DNA from: UBA2040 sp041674745
Lineage (GTDB): Bacteria > Bacteroidota > Bacteroidia > Flavobacteriales_D > Crocinitomicaceae
Reading direction: 5' to 3'
Length of the DNA stretch: 64,000 nucleotides
Assembly: GCA_041674745.1 (NCBI GenBank)
Contig: JBAYVD010000001.1
Location: 434,001-498,000 of the forward strand
Shown here piece by piece: positions 25,350-34,690 of the stretch; the stretch's first letter is position 1, and each line of letters opens with the position of its first letter. A model generated the notes under the pieces. The model worked only from the letters and a program-made list of their open reading frames with translations, was not told where the DNA came from and ran no database searches. The position numbers and the translations under genes were made by a program.

Positions 25350-26918
25350 CTACGCCGCCGAAGAAAATCCTTTGTTGAATTTCTCTTTGCTGAGTTGTTC
25401 AAAAGACCCATTATTGGCTTTGGCTAGCGCCCAAGTGAGAAAATCAAAATATTCCAAAGCGGAGGCTTGGTAAGGATCTTTGGCTAAATTAGAAAGTTTG
25501 GCGTACAATTTCTGCCAACGTTCTTCTGCATCAAAAGTATTCTTGACAGAAATGTATTTTTGGGCAAAGGAAAGCAATTCTTGTTCCATGCCATACATCC
25601 GTTTGCGAGACGATAAAAATCGTTTGGCAGACCGGCACGAGTAATTCAAAAATTCCATGTCGCCGGTTTCAATCTGAATGAAAAGCTCCAAAAGGTGCGA
25701 GAAAGCAACGATGTCTTCTTTTTTGTCCAATTCGGTGTCGTTCAGAATTTTTCGAACCTCTTTTTGAGCTAAGAGCACTTTTCCCGTGGATAAATAGACG
25801 GTTGCCATTTTGTAATGCAGAAATGCGTTGCGAATGGGGGATATTTTGTCTCGGTTTTTGAGCAATCCTTTTTCCAATTCAGGCAATTGATGCAAGGCTT
25901 TTTGAAATTCTCCTTTGCGCGTGAGGGAACTAATTTCAATACTCGCCACGGTAGTAAACAATTTCAATTGTAAGTCGATATCATTGGATTGACTTTGGAT
26001 TTCATTTTCAAAGCGCTTTAATTCGGTCAAATAATCATCCGAAGCTTTTGTTTGATTCAAACTTTCGGTGGTATAAATTAAATTACTCAGGATCGAAAAA
26101 TAGCGTTCTGGAAATTTCTTCATCAAGCGCTCATCCTGTTGAAAAAGAGATAGATTTTCTTGTAGTTTCAGCAAACTATTGGCCGAATCCTGAACGGAGA
26201 AAAAATAGGCACTTTGCAAGTGGAGCGCTAAATAATTGGATTCAGCGCTGGATTTTTCTGTTACGGGCGCTTCCAAATACTTCAAATAAAAGGCTTCGTA
26301 TTTCGTTTTTTCCTCTTGCGTTCGGGCTATTCCATGAAAGGCCATGTGCTGAAAAAGGTGGCTTTTTAAGTTCCAAAGGGTAATTTCTTCGCGGGATTGT
26401 GCTAATAGTTCTTGATCGGTATCTAAAATGAATTGCAATTCCACCGACTGTATATCCAAGTAATTGTTTTTTTCTATTAAGGCTTTGATTTTGGAACGAA
26501 TGTGAATCAGCAGGTTGGTGTAATCATTTTTCTTCGCCAATTTTTCGGCACTCAACAGAATTTTAATGGACTGATCGTACAACGATTTTTGACTCAAAAT
26601 TTCGGCACTATGAATCATTTTGAAAATTTGAGATTCGACATTGGCTTGTGCATGAAAATTATCCAAGGCGCCCAGAATATGGTTGTACAATCTCTTTTTT
26701 GTAATGGAAAGTTTGTTCAAAAATGCTTGTCCAGAAAAATGACGAATGAGCGTTGGCTCATCATATTGATCTTGCGATTCGATGTAATCAAAAAGTACGA
26801 TGTAATTGTTTTCTTCACCAATCGTATGGCGCGATGAAAGCAATTTGAAGTATCTCTTTTCGGACTTTGATAACGAATGAATCAATTCGTGCAGAAAATC
26901 ATTTACCTTACTAGACAT
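25350..26918 (-). CDS. Unknown protein, probably an all-helical repeat (TPR-like) solenoid
   Basis: I do not recognise a named family. The 522 residues lack a signal peptide and membrane segments, so the protein is probably cytosolic. The N-terminal ~100 residues (LHELIHSLSKSEKRYFKLLSSRH, YIVLFDYIESQDQYDE, LSITKKRLYNHIL) look conserved-domain-like and may bind a partner or nucleic acid. The remainder has regularly spaced Leu/Ala helices with a 35-40 residue rhythm, as in tetratricopeptide-type solenoids. It is monocistronic. Related proteins seem to exist in other Bacteroidota, but that is from memory. Confidence 0.75.
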   Translation of the reverse strand: MSSKVNDFLHELIHSLSKSEKRYFKLLSSRHTIGEENNYIVLFDYIESQDQYDEPTLIRHFSGQAFLNKLSITKKRLYNHILGALDNFHAQANVESQIFKMIHSAEILSQKSLYDQSIKILLSAEKLAKKNDYTNLLIHIRSKIKALIEKNNYLDIQSVELQFILDTDQELLAQSREEITLWNLKSHLFQHMAFHGIARTQEEKTKYEAFYLKYLEAPVTEKSSAESNYLALHLQSAYFFSVQDSANSLLKLQENLSLFQQDERLMKKFPERYFSILSNLIYTTESLNQTKASDDYLTELKRFENEIQSQSNDIDLQLKLFTTVASIEISSLTRKGEFQKALHQLPELEKGLLKNRDKISPIRNAFLHYKMATVYLSTGKVLLAQKEVRKILNDTELDKKEDIVAFSHLLELFIQIETGDMEFLNYSCRSAKRFLSSRKRMYGMEQELLSFAQKYISVKNTFDAEERWQKLYAKLSNLAKDPYQASALEYFDFLTWALAKANNGSFEQLSKEKFNKGFSSAA

Positions 26919-27034
26919 GTATATTTTTTTGAGTCAAAGTGAATATAAAGCTAATATACAATAAGGTAAATGGAAATTTCAGACCTTCTTTTGAAGTGTA
27001 TATTTTATTGATTAATCTGGATAGATATCAAAAA

Positions 27035-27062
27035 AAAACTCTTTCAATTTTGAAAGAGTTTT
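27035..27062 (-). terminator. Intrinsic terminator for the small acidic lipoprotein gene
   Basis: AAAACTCTTTCA (27035-27046) pairs perfectly with TGAAAGAGTTTT (27051-27062) around a 4-base loop. On the minus strand the stem is followed by a run of T (complement of 27031-27038). It lies 10 bases after the stop at 27072. Confidence 0.8.
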
Positions 27063-27071
27063 ACGTATGTT

Positions 27072-27338
27072 TTAATTTTTTTTCTTCTTGTTTCGATCGT
27101 CGTCGTTGTTCGGATCTGTGATGTTACCATCGCCAGACGAATCATCGTCGTCACCATCATTGAAGGAACGGTAACCAGTTCCATTATTTCCATGAGAGGA
27201 TTTTAAAATAGTTGGTTCGTTTCGATCATCTGCAACTACCGTAGCACTTGGATCTGCATTCGGGGTAAAGACTTGTTTTTGACAAGAAAAAACCAACAAT
27301 AGCAAACCGACAACCAATATGTATTTTTTACTCAACAT
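27072..27338 (-). CDS. Small acidic lipoprotein of unknown function
   Basis: An 88-residue lipoprotein. The start MLSKKYILVV at 27338 gives a short signal peptide ending in the lipobox LVFSC; nine more codons are open upstream. The mature part is low complexity and very acidic (GDDDDSSGDGNITDPNNDDD), with a basic KKKKN tail. It lies 43 bases downstream of the propeller sensor kinase and could be its third gene, since no promoter element is obvious between them. No function can be assigned. Confidence 0.7.
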   Translation of the reverse strand: MLSKKYILVVGLLLLVFSCQKQVFTPNADPSATVVADDRNEPTILKSSHGNNGTGYRSFNDGDDDDSSGDGNITDPNNDDDRNKKKKN

Positions 27339-27381
27339 GATACAAAACTTCATTTCGATACTCAAACTTACGCCATTTGAG

Positions 27382-30297
27382 TTAGTTATCCAAATAATCG
27401 AATGGAATTTTTAGTAAAACGTCTGTTCCATTGATTAAACGGTTTTCATCCAGACTATCTTTTGGGCCTACAATTTCAAATCCTTGGTTTGACATTTGTT
27501 TGATCAAGGAGATTCTTTTGGCCGTAATTTCCATTCCTTGCGAGCGATGATCGCCATCTGAATGAGTTTTGGATTTCATACTTTGACTGATACCTACGCC
27601 ATTATCATGGATGTAAATAAACAATATATTTTCTTCTGTCCAGGCTTTCACGGTTATTTTTCCTAGGACTTCTTTTTTGGGTAAAATTCCATGCACAATG
27701 CTATTTTCAACGAAAGGTTGAAGCAACATGGCAGGAATCAATATTTGATCAGAATCTACGACTGTGTTGATAAATTCGTACTCAAAACGACCTTTGAAAC
27801 GCATGGACTCTAAGCTCAAATACAAATCCAATCGTTCGAATTCCTTTGATAGAGGCAACAAGTTTCCGTCGGAAGAGGAGGAATCTAAATTCTTTCGAAT
27901 CAATTGAGCAAAATTGGTCAGGTATTTATTGGCAGAAATTTTATCTTGGGTGTTGATGAAATATTGGATCGAATTCAACGAGTTAAAAATAAAATGGCGG
28001 TTCATACTCGCATTGAGAGACTGTTGTTCCAAGGCCATCAATTTGTTTTTGAAGACCATGGTTTCTTTTTCATTTTTCTCCCGTTCAGAGCGAATACGGA
28101 ATTTGAAAAATTGGTAAATCAAGAGACTTAAAATGGCGATTAAAAGTAGAATGAACCACCAAGTAAAATAAAAAGGAGGTCGAATAGTAAAGGAAATGGT
28201 AATCTCTTTGGAGAATTTGTTCTCCCCTCCAACGGCTCTTGCGTGCAAAATGTATTCACCAGAACGCAATCCTGTAAAGGTAGCTTTGGAGTTGTTGGTT
28301 TTCGGTGACCATCCATCTTCCACCCCTTCCAACCAAAATTGGTAATACATTTCGTCGGGATTCGACAGGGAAATCCCATCAAACTCAAAAGAAATATTGT
28401 TTTTTGAAGAAGGCATGGACAATTCTCCATCCAAGTCATTTTGGGTGTAAACAATTTTTTGATAGTTTAAAAGGATGTTTTGTAGCACCAAATGCGGATT
28501 GTACATGGTTTTTTTATCCGATGGATTTCGGTATTCCACCAACCCAGATGCTGTTCCAAACCATAAATTTCCAGCAAGGTCGATATAGCTTGAATTTAGA
28601 TTTGTTTCCAAGTTCACCAAGCCTTCTTGAATACCAAAATGTTCAATTTTCTGTTCTTTTCCTATTTCATTTAAGTGTGAAATGTACAAGCCGTTATTGG
28701 TTCCAATAAATAATTTGTTCTTTGAATAGGTTAAAAAATTGACGAAACGCGAGGCGGTTTCACTGGCAAAATTTCGATTTTCAATTTTGTTTTTAGCCAG
28801 TGTAAAAAGTCCTTCCTCAGTTCCAATCCAAAGCTGTCCTTTTCCATCTTTTGCTAAACAGAAAGAGGTGTTGGTAAAATCTTGAACCGACTTTATTCGA
28901 TTGTCATCATAGATAAAAAGCCCTTTATCCGTAGCCAAATACAGTTTTTTGTCGAAAATCTCCAAATCCCGAATGGTTCCGATGTCTTTGGACGTTTCGT
29001 TGTTGTGCAGCAATATAAATTTACCATGATCGTACAAAACAAGTCCACCTTTACCAGCGATGTACATTTTTGAACCGGAAATACGTAAAAGGCTCGTGAT
29101 TTTATCATTGGGTAAACCTTCCTGTTTGCCATACGTTTTATTGAACGTTTCACCTTTGAACGAAACCAATCCCAATTCTGTTCCAAACCAATTCATTCCA
29201 TCGACGTTGAAGGCGGATGTCCATATGGTTTTAATATTCTCGTAAATGGAGAAATAAGTTTGCTGTTTTTTTAGAACGATGCCTTTGTTTAGAGTCGAAA
29301 TCCAAAATTGATTGCGTTTGTCTTGGTTGACGTTCAGAATTAAATCCGTTGGCAATCCGGAGGATTGATTGTAATAAACAAATTGTTCCCCAGGAAAGTA
29401 AATGAGCCCTTTGCCACCTGAACCCAGCCACAAATTTCGCTCATTGTCTTCAAAAATGCATTCAATTTGAACCAGGGGCAATCCTTTGGAGTCATTGATG
29501 AGCTCCACACGGTTTTGTTCGTTGATTTTTAATAGTCCTTCCGATGTATTGATCCACAAATTGTTGCGATGATCACTAAAAGCACCATCCGGGAATAAAT
29601 TGGGGTCGATGTAATCTTGTCGGAGAAATTGATTTTTTTTCGGATTATAAAAGAAAACCCCATCATTGAAGGTCGTGATAACCAAAATAGAGGCTCGAAT
29701 GGCAATGTCTGAAATGCTTAGATCTTCTGATTTCGGAATGAGTTGGTAGGTTTTGAAATCTCTTGTTTTGTACAAGCCTTCGCGCGTAGCCAAATAGTAG
29801 TGGTGCTCAAACTGCAGGATATCTCGAATTTTTTGGTCTTGGTTTTGAGAAAATGCAACCCGTTTTAATTTTTCATTTTCCAATTGATACAAACCATCTC
29901 CGTTCGTTGTGATGAGAATAGAATGATGGAATTTGGCAAAACCCGTAACCCGAATATTTTTGGATTCTTTGGGTAAATACCAATGTTGAAATTCGCCATT
30001 TTTACGAACGGAAATACCGCCTTCGTGTCCAATCCAAATTTCTTTCTCAATCTTTTTTAAGTAGGTTATTTTGTTGTAAGCCAATCCATTGTCTCGCGTA
30101 TAGGAATTGAATTTTTTCCCATTGAATTTTGCCAATCCACCCAATGTCCCAACCCACAAATAACCATCATCATCTTGCGCAATGGACGTTACTTGCGATT
30201 GCGGCAGTCCTTGAGCGGTGGAATATTCCACAAAAGAATAGCGTTGAGCAAACGTCGAAAACGAAATAAAAAAGACAAAAAGAAAAGCGAATTTCAT
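27382..30297 (-). CDS. Two-component regulator propeller / Y_Y_Y / LytS-type sensor kinase
   Basis: A 971-residue sensor. After a signal peptide ending near FSTFAQ come repeated two-component-propeller units (about 20-600), with phrases like DDDGYLWVGTLGGLAKFNGK, LWLGSGGKGLIYF and LWFGTASGLVEY. A Y_Y_Y domain (about 640-705) precedes one transmembrane helix (FYFTWWFILLLIAILSLLIY). The cytoplasmic His_kinase domain has NRHFIFNSLNSIQYFI (about 765), with an ATPase domain carrying the N-box PFVENSIVHGIL and IHDNGVGIS. The response regulator lies 2 bases upstream, so the pair is an operon. Ligand unknown; this architecture often senses extracellular glycans or cell state in Bacteroidota. Confidence 0.9.
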   Translation of the reverse strand: MKFAFLFVFFISFSTFAQRYSFVEYSTAQGLPQSQVTSIAQDDDGYLWVGTLGGLAKFNGKKFNSYTRDNGLAYNKITYLKKIEKEIWIGHEGGISVRKNGEFQHWYLPKESKNIRVTGFAKFHHSILITTNGDGLYQLENEKLKRVAFSQNQDQKIRDILQFEHHYYLATREGLYKTRDFKTYQLIPKSEDLSISDIAIRASILVITTFNDGVFFYNPKKNQFLRQDYIDPNLFPDGAFSDHRNNLWINTSEGLLKINEQNRVELINDSKGLPLVQIECIFEDNERNLWLGSGGKGLIYFPGEQFVYYNQSSGLPTDLILNVNQDKRNQFWISTLNKGIVLKKQQTYFSIYENIKTIWTSAFNVDGMNWFGTELGLVSFKGETFNKTYGKQEGLPNDKITSLLRISGSKMYIAGKGGLVLYDHGKFILLHNNETSKDIGTIRDLEIFDKKLYLATDKGLFIYDDNRIKSVQDFTNTSFCLAKDGKGQLWIGTEEGLFTLAKNKIENRNFASETASRFVNFLTYSKNKLFIGTNNGLYISHLNEIGKEQKIEHFGIQEGLVNLETNLNSSYIDLAGNLWFGTASGLVEYRNPSDKKTMYNPHLVLQNILLNYQKIVYTQNDLDGELSMPSSKNNISFEFDGISLSNPDEMYYQFWLEGVEDGWSPKTNNSKATFTGLRSGEYILHARAVGGENKFSKEITISFTIRPPFYFTWWFILLLIAILSLLIYQFFKFRIRSEREKNEKETMVFKNKLMALEQQSLNASMNRHFIFNSLNSIQYFINTQDKISANKYLTNFAQLIRKNLDSSSSDGNLLPLSKEFERLDLYLSLESMRFKGRFEYEFINTVVDSDQILIPAMLLQPFVENSIVHGILPKKEVLGKITVKAWTEENILFIYIHDNGVGISQSMKSKTHSDGDHRSQGMEITAKRISLIKQMSNQGFEIVGPKDSLDENRLINGTDVLLKIPFDYLDN

Positions 30298-30299
30298 GT

Positions 30300-31073
30300 T
30301 TAGTTTTTGAGACCTTTTACAAAGTCGGATACTCGGTTTCGGGCGACAGGAATTCTTTCACCATTTTTTAAAACAACGAAATGACCATCTTCATTGAGGT
30401 AATCCGTCATGTAATTCAAATTGATGATATGGGATTTGTGGATTCTTGAGAATTTAGTGGGGTCCAACAAGTTTTCATAGATTTTCAAGGTTCGGGTATC
30501 CAAATAACGGCTTCCATCCTGAAAATGAAGCATGGTGCAATTGCCACTGGCTTCCAAGTTGATAATGGAATCGTCTTCTACGATTTTCAAGCCTTTGGTA
30601 TGACTGATCGCAATTCGATTGTTGGGTTTGTTGCGCAAAAAAGTATCCGACAAGTTTTTCAACGAGCGATAATAGGTAGTGTAATTTTCGGGATCATCAG
30701 AAAATATTCGACGAGATTCAATCAATTTCTCAACCGCCGTTTTCAACTCATCAATATCAATCGGTTTGAGCAAATAGTATACTGCATTGGCATTGAAAGC
30801 ACGAATGGCAAAATCTTTAAAAGCGGTGACGAAAACCACTAAAATCTTCATGTCTTCGATTTCTTCCAATAACTCAAACCCTTCGGAACCTGAAGGCATT
30901 CGAATATCTAAAAATAAAACGTCGGGTTGAAGCGCTTTGATTTTTTCCAAGGCTTCGGTTTTTCCATCGGCGTCGCCTAAGACTTCAACATCAGGACAAT
31001 GTTCTTCCAACAAAATTTGCAAGTTTTTACGAGCAAATTCTTCGTCATCGATTATAAGCGCTTTTAGATTCAT
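30300..31073 (-). CDS. LytTR family response regulator
   Basis: A 257-residue DNA-binding regulator paired with the sensor kinase just downstream. The receiver domain (about 3-120) begins KALIIDDEEFARKN and has the phospho-acceptor Asp56 in VLFLDIRMP, with the conserved VFVTAF and LLKPID. The LytTR domain (about 155-255) has GLKIVEDDSIINLEASGNCTML-type sequence and IHKSHIINLNYM. LytTR regulators bind paired direct repeats; I did not find a convincing one in the upstream gap. Confidence 0.93.
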   Translation of the reverse strand: MNLKALIIDDEEFARKNLQILLEEHCPDVEVLGDADGKTEALEKIKALQPDVLFLDIRMPSGSEGFELLEEIEDMKILVVFVTAFKDFAIRAFNANAVYYLLKPIDIDELKTAVEKLIESRRIFSDDPENYTTYYRSLKNLSDTFLRNKPNNRIAISHTKGLKIVEDDSIINLEASGNCTMLHFQDGSRYLDTRTLKIYENLLDPTKFSRIHKSHIINLNYMTDYLNEDGHFVVLKNGERIPVARNRVSDFVKGLKN

Positions 31074-31347
31074 ATTGTTTCAGGTTTTCGTTTCGCAATT
31101 CTTACAACTAAAATTAGCATTTAATCTTGTACAGTATTGGAAAATTAGTGTGATTCAATCTTTCTCAACTGCAATTGAAATGAAATTCACTACACTAGAA
31201 TAAAAAGGAACTACATTTTAGGTTTTTGTTAATTTTTCTTAACGACTTCGTTGTAACTTTCTCGAAAGAAATTCATCATTTAATACTTGTAAGATATGAA
31301 TACAACACTACTCCCAAAAATTCAACGAATCTGGATTTTTATTGACG

Positions 31348-31373
31348 GCGGGCATTAATTGTGTCCGCTTTTT
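31348..31373 (+). terminator. Terminator-like hairpin on the plus strand, antisense to a gene end
   Basis: GCGGGCA (31348-31354) pairs with TGTCCGC (31362-31368, one G-U pair) around a 7-base loop and is followed by five T. It lies across the stop codon of a 20-codon open frame (31296-31358) and overlaps the 3' end of the minus-strand hydrolase gene. No annotated plus-strand gene precedes it. Confidence 0.5.
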
Positions 31374-32128
31374 GGGTTTAAAAATCCAACAATCGTTTTT
31401 TGAATGATCAGCGGTTTTTCATGTTGACCCATGTGCCCGCAATTTTTTACAGCAGTAACATTCAGACTCAGTTCAGCACATATTTTCAACATTTTATGGG
31501 CAGGTACCAATTTGTCTTTTTCACCTTGAATGATCAACAATTCAGCACGAAATTTCACGACAGTTTGCGTATGGTCTTTCCGGTCTTTCATAGCGATGGA
31601 GCAATTGGCAATCGATTGACTTTTTATGGTTTTCGCTTCCAAAAGCAAGTTGTTAATCGCCGAAAACTGTTTTTTTGGCTCTAAGAATAGGGCGGGTATG
31701 GCTTCTTGAAGAAACAAACTCTTGTTCGTTTTTACAATTTTAGCCACGCGTTCACGGTCTTTTTGTTTTTGCGCATCGTCTTGCCAAAAATTGGAATGCA
31801 TCAAAATCAATTTTTCGGGCAAACCAAAGAGTGATGCAAATTCCAACGCAACATAGCCGCCCAAAGAATGCCCCATGAGGTGAAATTCCTGAATTTGATT
31901 TGCCTCCAAAACTTTTTTCACTTGTGTTGCGGCATAGGAAATAGTCTGCTCTTCCCAAATAAAAGGTGCTTTGCCATGACCCGGCAATTCAATTTTTACG
32001 GTGGTAAAATGATTTTCCAATCCAAGATTTTCCCACATGGTATTGGCTTCCAAAAAACCATGAATCAGAACCAAAAAAGGACCTTTTCCAGCAATCTCAA
32101 TCGGCAATAATTCCCCCGAATTACTCAT
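31355..32128 (-). CDS. Alpha/beta-hydrolase fold protein
   Basis: A 257-residue cytosolic hydrolase. It has the oxyanion segment LIHGFLEANTMWENL, PGHGKAP, the nucleophile elbow MGHSLGGYVALEF (Ser about 98), the acid GEKDKLVP and the catalytic His in NCGHMGQHEKP. All triad residues appear present, so it should be active as an esterase or related enzyme; the substrate cannot be told. Its start overlaps the end of the aminopeptidase gene by 8 bases, so the two are cotranscribed. Confidence 0.88.
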   Translation of the reverse strand: MSNSGELLPIEIAGKGPFLVLIHGFLEANTMWENLGLENHFTTVKIELPGHGKAPFIWEEQTISYAATQVKKVLEANQIQEFHLMGHSLGGYVALEFASLFGLPEKLILMHSNFWQDDAQKQKDRERVAKIVKTNKSLFLQEAIPALFLEPKKQFSAINNLLLEAKTIKSQSIANCSIAMKDRKDHTQTVVKFRAELLIIQGEKDKLVPAHKMLKICAELSLNVTAVKNCGHMGQHEKPLIIQKTIVGFLNPKSGHN

Positions 32129-33413
32129 TCATCAAGGTCTCAATTTCATCCGCTTCTAACGGAATGTTTTTCATCATATTGAACGCAGGACCTGATTTTT
32201 GAATGACCAAATTGTCTTCCAAACGGATACCAATTCCTTCTTCTGGAATGTAAATACCGGGCTCACAAGTGAAGACCATTCCCGCTTGAATCGGTTCTTG
32301 GAAAAAGCCAACATCATGCGTATCCAAACCGATAAAATGAGAAGTGCCGTGCATAAAGTATTTTTTATAGGCTGGCCAATCTTTGCTTTGGTTTTTAATG
32401 TCTGTTTGATCGATCAATTTCAGTTTCAGCAATTCACCTTCCATGATTTTGCCAACTTCTTGCTGGTATTCAGGAATAATGGTGCCTGGAACCAGCATTT
32501 TCTCCGCTTCGTTTTTCACATGCAAAACCGCGTTGTAAATTTCTTTTTGACGCGGCGTGAATCGGCCATTTACCGGAATACATCTTGTCATGTCGGAAGA
32601 ATAATTAGCGTATTCGGCTGCCACATCTAACAAAATTACGTCGCCAGCATGACATTGTTTATTGTTTTCAATGTAATGCAAAACACAAGCACTAGGTCCG
32701 GAACCGATAATCGGTGTGTAGGCAAAACCTTTGGATTTATTGCGTAAAAACTCGTGCATCAATTCAGCTTCAATTTCATATTCCCAAACAGATGGCTTAA
32801 CAAATTTCAACAATCGGCGGAAACCTGCTTCGGTAATGTTGCAAGCTTTTTGCATCAATTCCAGTTCGAAATCTTCTTTCACGGAACGAATCGCGTGCAT
32901 GATTGGCGCACTTTTCGCCACGCGATGTGCTGGATACAACAATTTTGTTTTAGTAATGAAACGGTTCTCACGCGTTTCTACTTCCGTGCTGGCTCTTAAG
33001 TGTTCGTTCGTATTGAAATAGATTGTTGATGCTTCGGCCATCATTTGTTTGAAAATGGTGTCAAATTGGTTCAACCAATAAACGGTTTTGATGCCAGCAG
33101 TTTCAAAAGCTGCCTCTTTTGTAAGTTTCTCGCCTTCCCAAACCGCAATGTGGTCATTGGTTTCTTTCAAAAACAATACTTCTTTGTGATCCGGATTTTT
33201 TGAATCTGGAAAAAGCACCAAAATACTTTCTTCTTGATCCACGCCTGACAAATAAAGAATATCACGGTGCTGCTGAAAAGGCATAGTGCTATCTGCGGAA
33301 ATTGGGTAAATATCATTGGAGTTAAAAACAGCTACACTGTTTTCCATCATCTGAGCAGTGAATTTTTTACGATTTCTAATGTATAATTCTTTTGAGATGC
33401 GGTCGTATTTCAT
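32121..33413 (-). CDS. pepP: Xaa-Pro aminopeptidase (aminopeptidase P)
   Basis: This metallopeptidase removes N-terminal residues that precede proline. At 430 residues it has the N-terminal creatinase-like domain (YLSGVDQEESILVLFPDS) and a pita-bread catalytic domain. Dinuclear metal ligands lie in VILLDVAAEYANYSSDMTR (Asp, Asp), HGTSHFIGLDTHDVG (His), FTCEPGIYIPEEGIGIRLED (Glu, Glu). It is the first gene of a two-gene operon with the alpha/beta hydrolase. Confidence 0.93.
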   Translation of the reverse strand: MKYDRISKELYIRNRKKFTAQMMENSVAVFNSNDIYPISADSTMPFQQHRDILYLSGVDQEESILVLFPDSKNPDHKEVLFLKETNDHIAVWEGEKLTKEAAFETAGIKTVYWLNQFDTIFKQMMAEASTIYFNTNEHLRASTEVETRENRFITKTKLLYPAHRVAKSAPIMHAIRSVKEDFELELMQKACNITEAGFRRLLKFVKPSVWEYEIEAELMHEFLRNKSKGFAYTPIIGSGPSACVLHYIENNKQCHAGDVILLDVAAEYANYSSDMTRCIPVNGRFTPRQKEIYNAVLHVKNEAEKMLVPGTIIPEYQQEVGKIMEGELLKLKLIDQTDIKNQSKDWPAYKKYFMHGTSHFIGLDTHDVGFFQEPIQAGMVFTCEPGIYIPEEGIGIRLEDNLVIQKSGPAFNMMKNIPLEADEIETLMNE

Positions 33414-33552
33414 GGGTATCTTTTTTATGAATTTTAAAATTACTGAATTAATGTGATTTGAAGGAATCCTTGGCTAAAATTGGCTTTTTTTTTAGCACGT
33501 AAAACGATTACGTTCTGCCCATAGACATTTGTATCATCAAAGTAAACAAGTT

Positions 33553-33873
33553 ATGAAAAAATTGACAGATACACTAGTTGTAAAAAGAATAGATTGGGAA
33601 AATAACCACAGCGATATGCTGGTAACCTGCGATGTTCAAAACGGAATTTTTTCCTACAACAGCACCTTGGTTTTACCAGGGTCAGAACTGAATAAATTAC
33701 TGTCTCATTTGCAAAAACAGAATGTCGATTTGGATTTGAATGACTGTTTGAAAGTGGAGCAATGGTCTGAAAATGAAATACATTACATTTTTGATTTCTC
33801 CACTTTTGATACGAGTGAATTCGTATACGAAATCCATTTTTCATCCAATAAGCTCAAACAAATTAGAGCGTAA
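33553..33873 (+). CDS. Small protein of unknown function
   Basis: I do not recognise this 106-residue protein. It has no signal peptide or membrane segment. The start at 33553 (MKKLTDTLVV) is preferred because the eight codons before it start with TTG and read like leader sequence. The protein is mostly beta and amphipathic (VTCDVQNGIFSYNSTLVL, EIHYIFDFSTFDTSEFVYEIHF). It stands between the divergent pepP promoter and a lipoprotein gene 85 bases on. Confidence 0.6.
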   Translation: MKKLTDTLVVKRIDWENNHSDMLVTCDVQNGIFSYNSTLVLPGSELNKLLSHLQKQNVDLDLNDCLKVEQWSENEIHYIFDFSTFDTSEFVYEIHFSSNKLKQIRA

Positions 33874-33958
33874 GAAGTAAATTTTCACAAAATAGTTTTG
33901 GTGTAATGGTTGAAAATATAGTACATTAGCTACATTAATAACACTTGACAAACAAAAA

Positions 33959-34639
33959 ATGAAAAAAATACTTGTTTCAGCTCTCCTTTTAAGTGTACTT
34001 CCGTTTGTGGGATGCAATAAGGCAGAGGTAATTCCTGCTCCAGATAAAAAAGCCGATTTGAAAATACATTTTCAAGGAGTAATCAATGGTTCGGATGTCG
34101 AATGGACAAAGAATGTGGATGGTTATGCTGTAGACGCTAGAAAATGGATTACGACTTATAACGACCCTTCTTCGGGAATGCAAATGAACCGTTTGGCTTA
34201 TGTTTGCGGAATGGTATCTTCTACTAAATTTAGCAGTATTAGTATTGCTCTGGGTTCATTACAACAGGATGCTACATTGGGCACAAGTCCAAATTTGGAT
34301 ACTTTTCACTCATTTATGGATGCTTTTTTAGCGCCCTATGCGCCGCCTTCTACGACCATTGCACCTCCTTATTCGGATTCAGCAATTATGGGATTTGAAG
34401 TTAGATATGTTGATGAAGATAAAAGATTGTTCCGCTCAGATGAGACGGTACCAGGAACGGTTTCTTTTACAAATTATGTAGATAAAGAAGACAATGCAGG
34501 CGAATATCGTCAGTTTGAGGTTTCGTTCTCTTGTCAGGTGAAGCATTGGGGTAAAACAGTTTTGTTGCCAGAAACCGATTCGGTATTGTCAACCGCATAC
34601 ATTCAAAATGCAGTTTTGACTGGATATTTTAAAAGATAA
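33959..34639 (+). CDS. Lipoprotein of unknown function
   Basis: A 226-residue lipoprotein. The signal peptide ends in the lipobox VLPFVGC (Cys19). The mature protein seems beta-rich, with an Ala/Pro segment in the middle (LAPYAPPSTTIAPPYSDS). I recognise no family. It has its own strong terminator. No neighbour suggests a role. Confidence 0.8.
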   Translation: MKKILVSALLLSVLPFVGCNKAEVIPAPDKKADLKIHFQGVINGSDVEWTKNVDGYAVDARKWITTYNDPSSGMQMNRLAYVCGMVSSTKFSSISIALGSLQQDATLGTSPNLDTFHSFMDAFLAPYAPPSTTIAPPYSDSAIMGFEVRYVDEDKRLFRSDETVPGTVSFTNYVDKEDNAGEYRQFEVSFSCQVKHWGKTVLLPETDSVLSTAYIQNAVLTGYFKR

Positions 34640-34649
34640 TATTTCACGA

Positions 34650-34684
34650 AAAACCGTCTTAATTAATTAAGGCGGTTTTTTTTT
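34650..34684 (+). terminator. Intrinsic terminator after the lipoprotein gene
   Basis: AAAACCGTCTTAA (34650-34662) pairs with TTAAGGCGGTTTT (34667-34679, one G-U pair) around a TTAA loop, followed by a long T run. The next gene starts only 6 bases beyond the T run. Confidence 0.88.
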
Positions 34685-34690
34685 GAAGAA

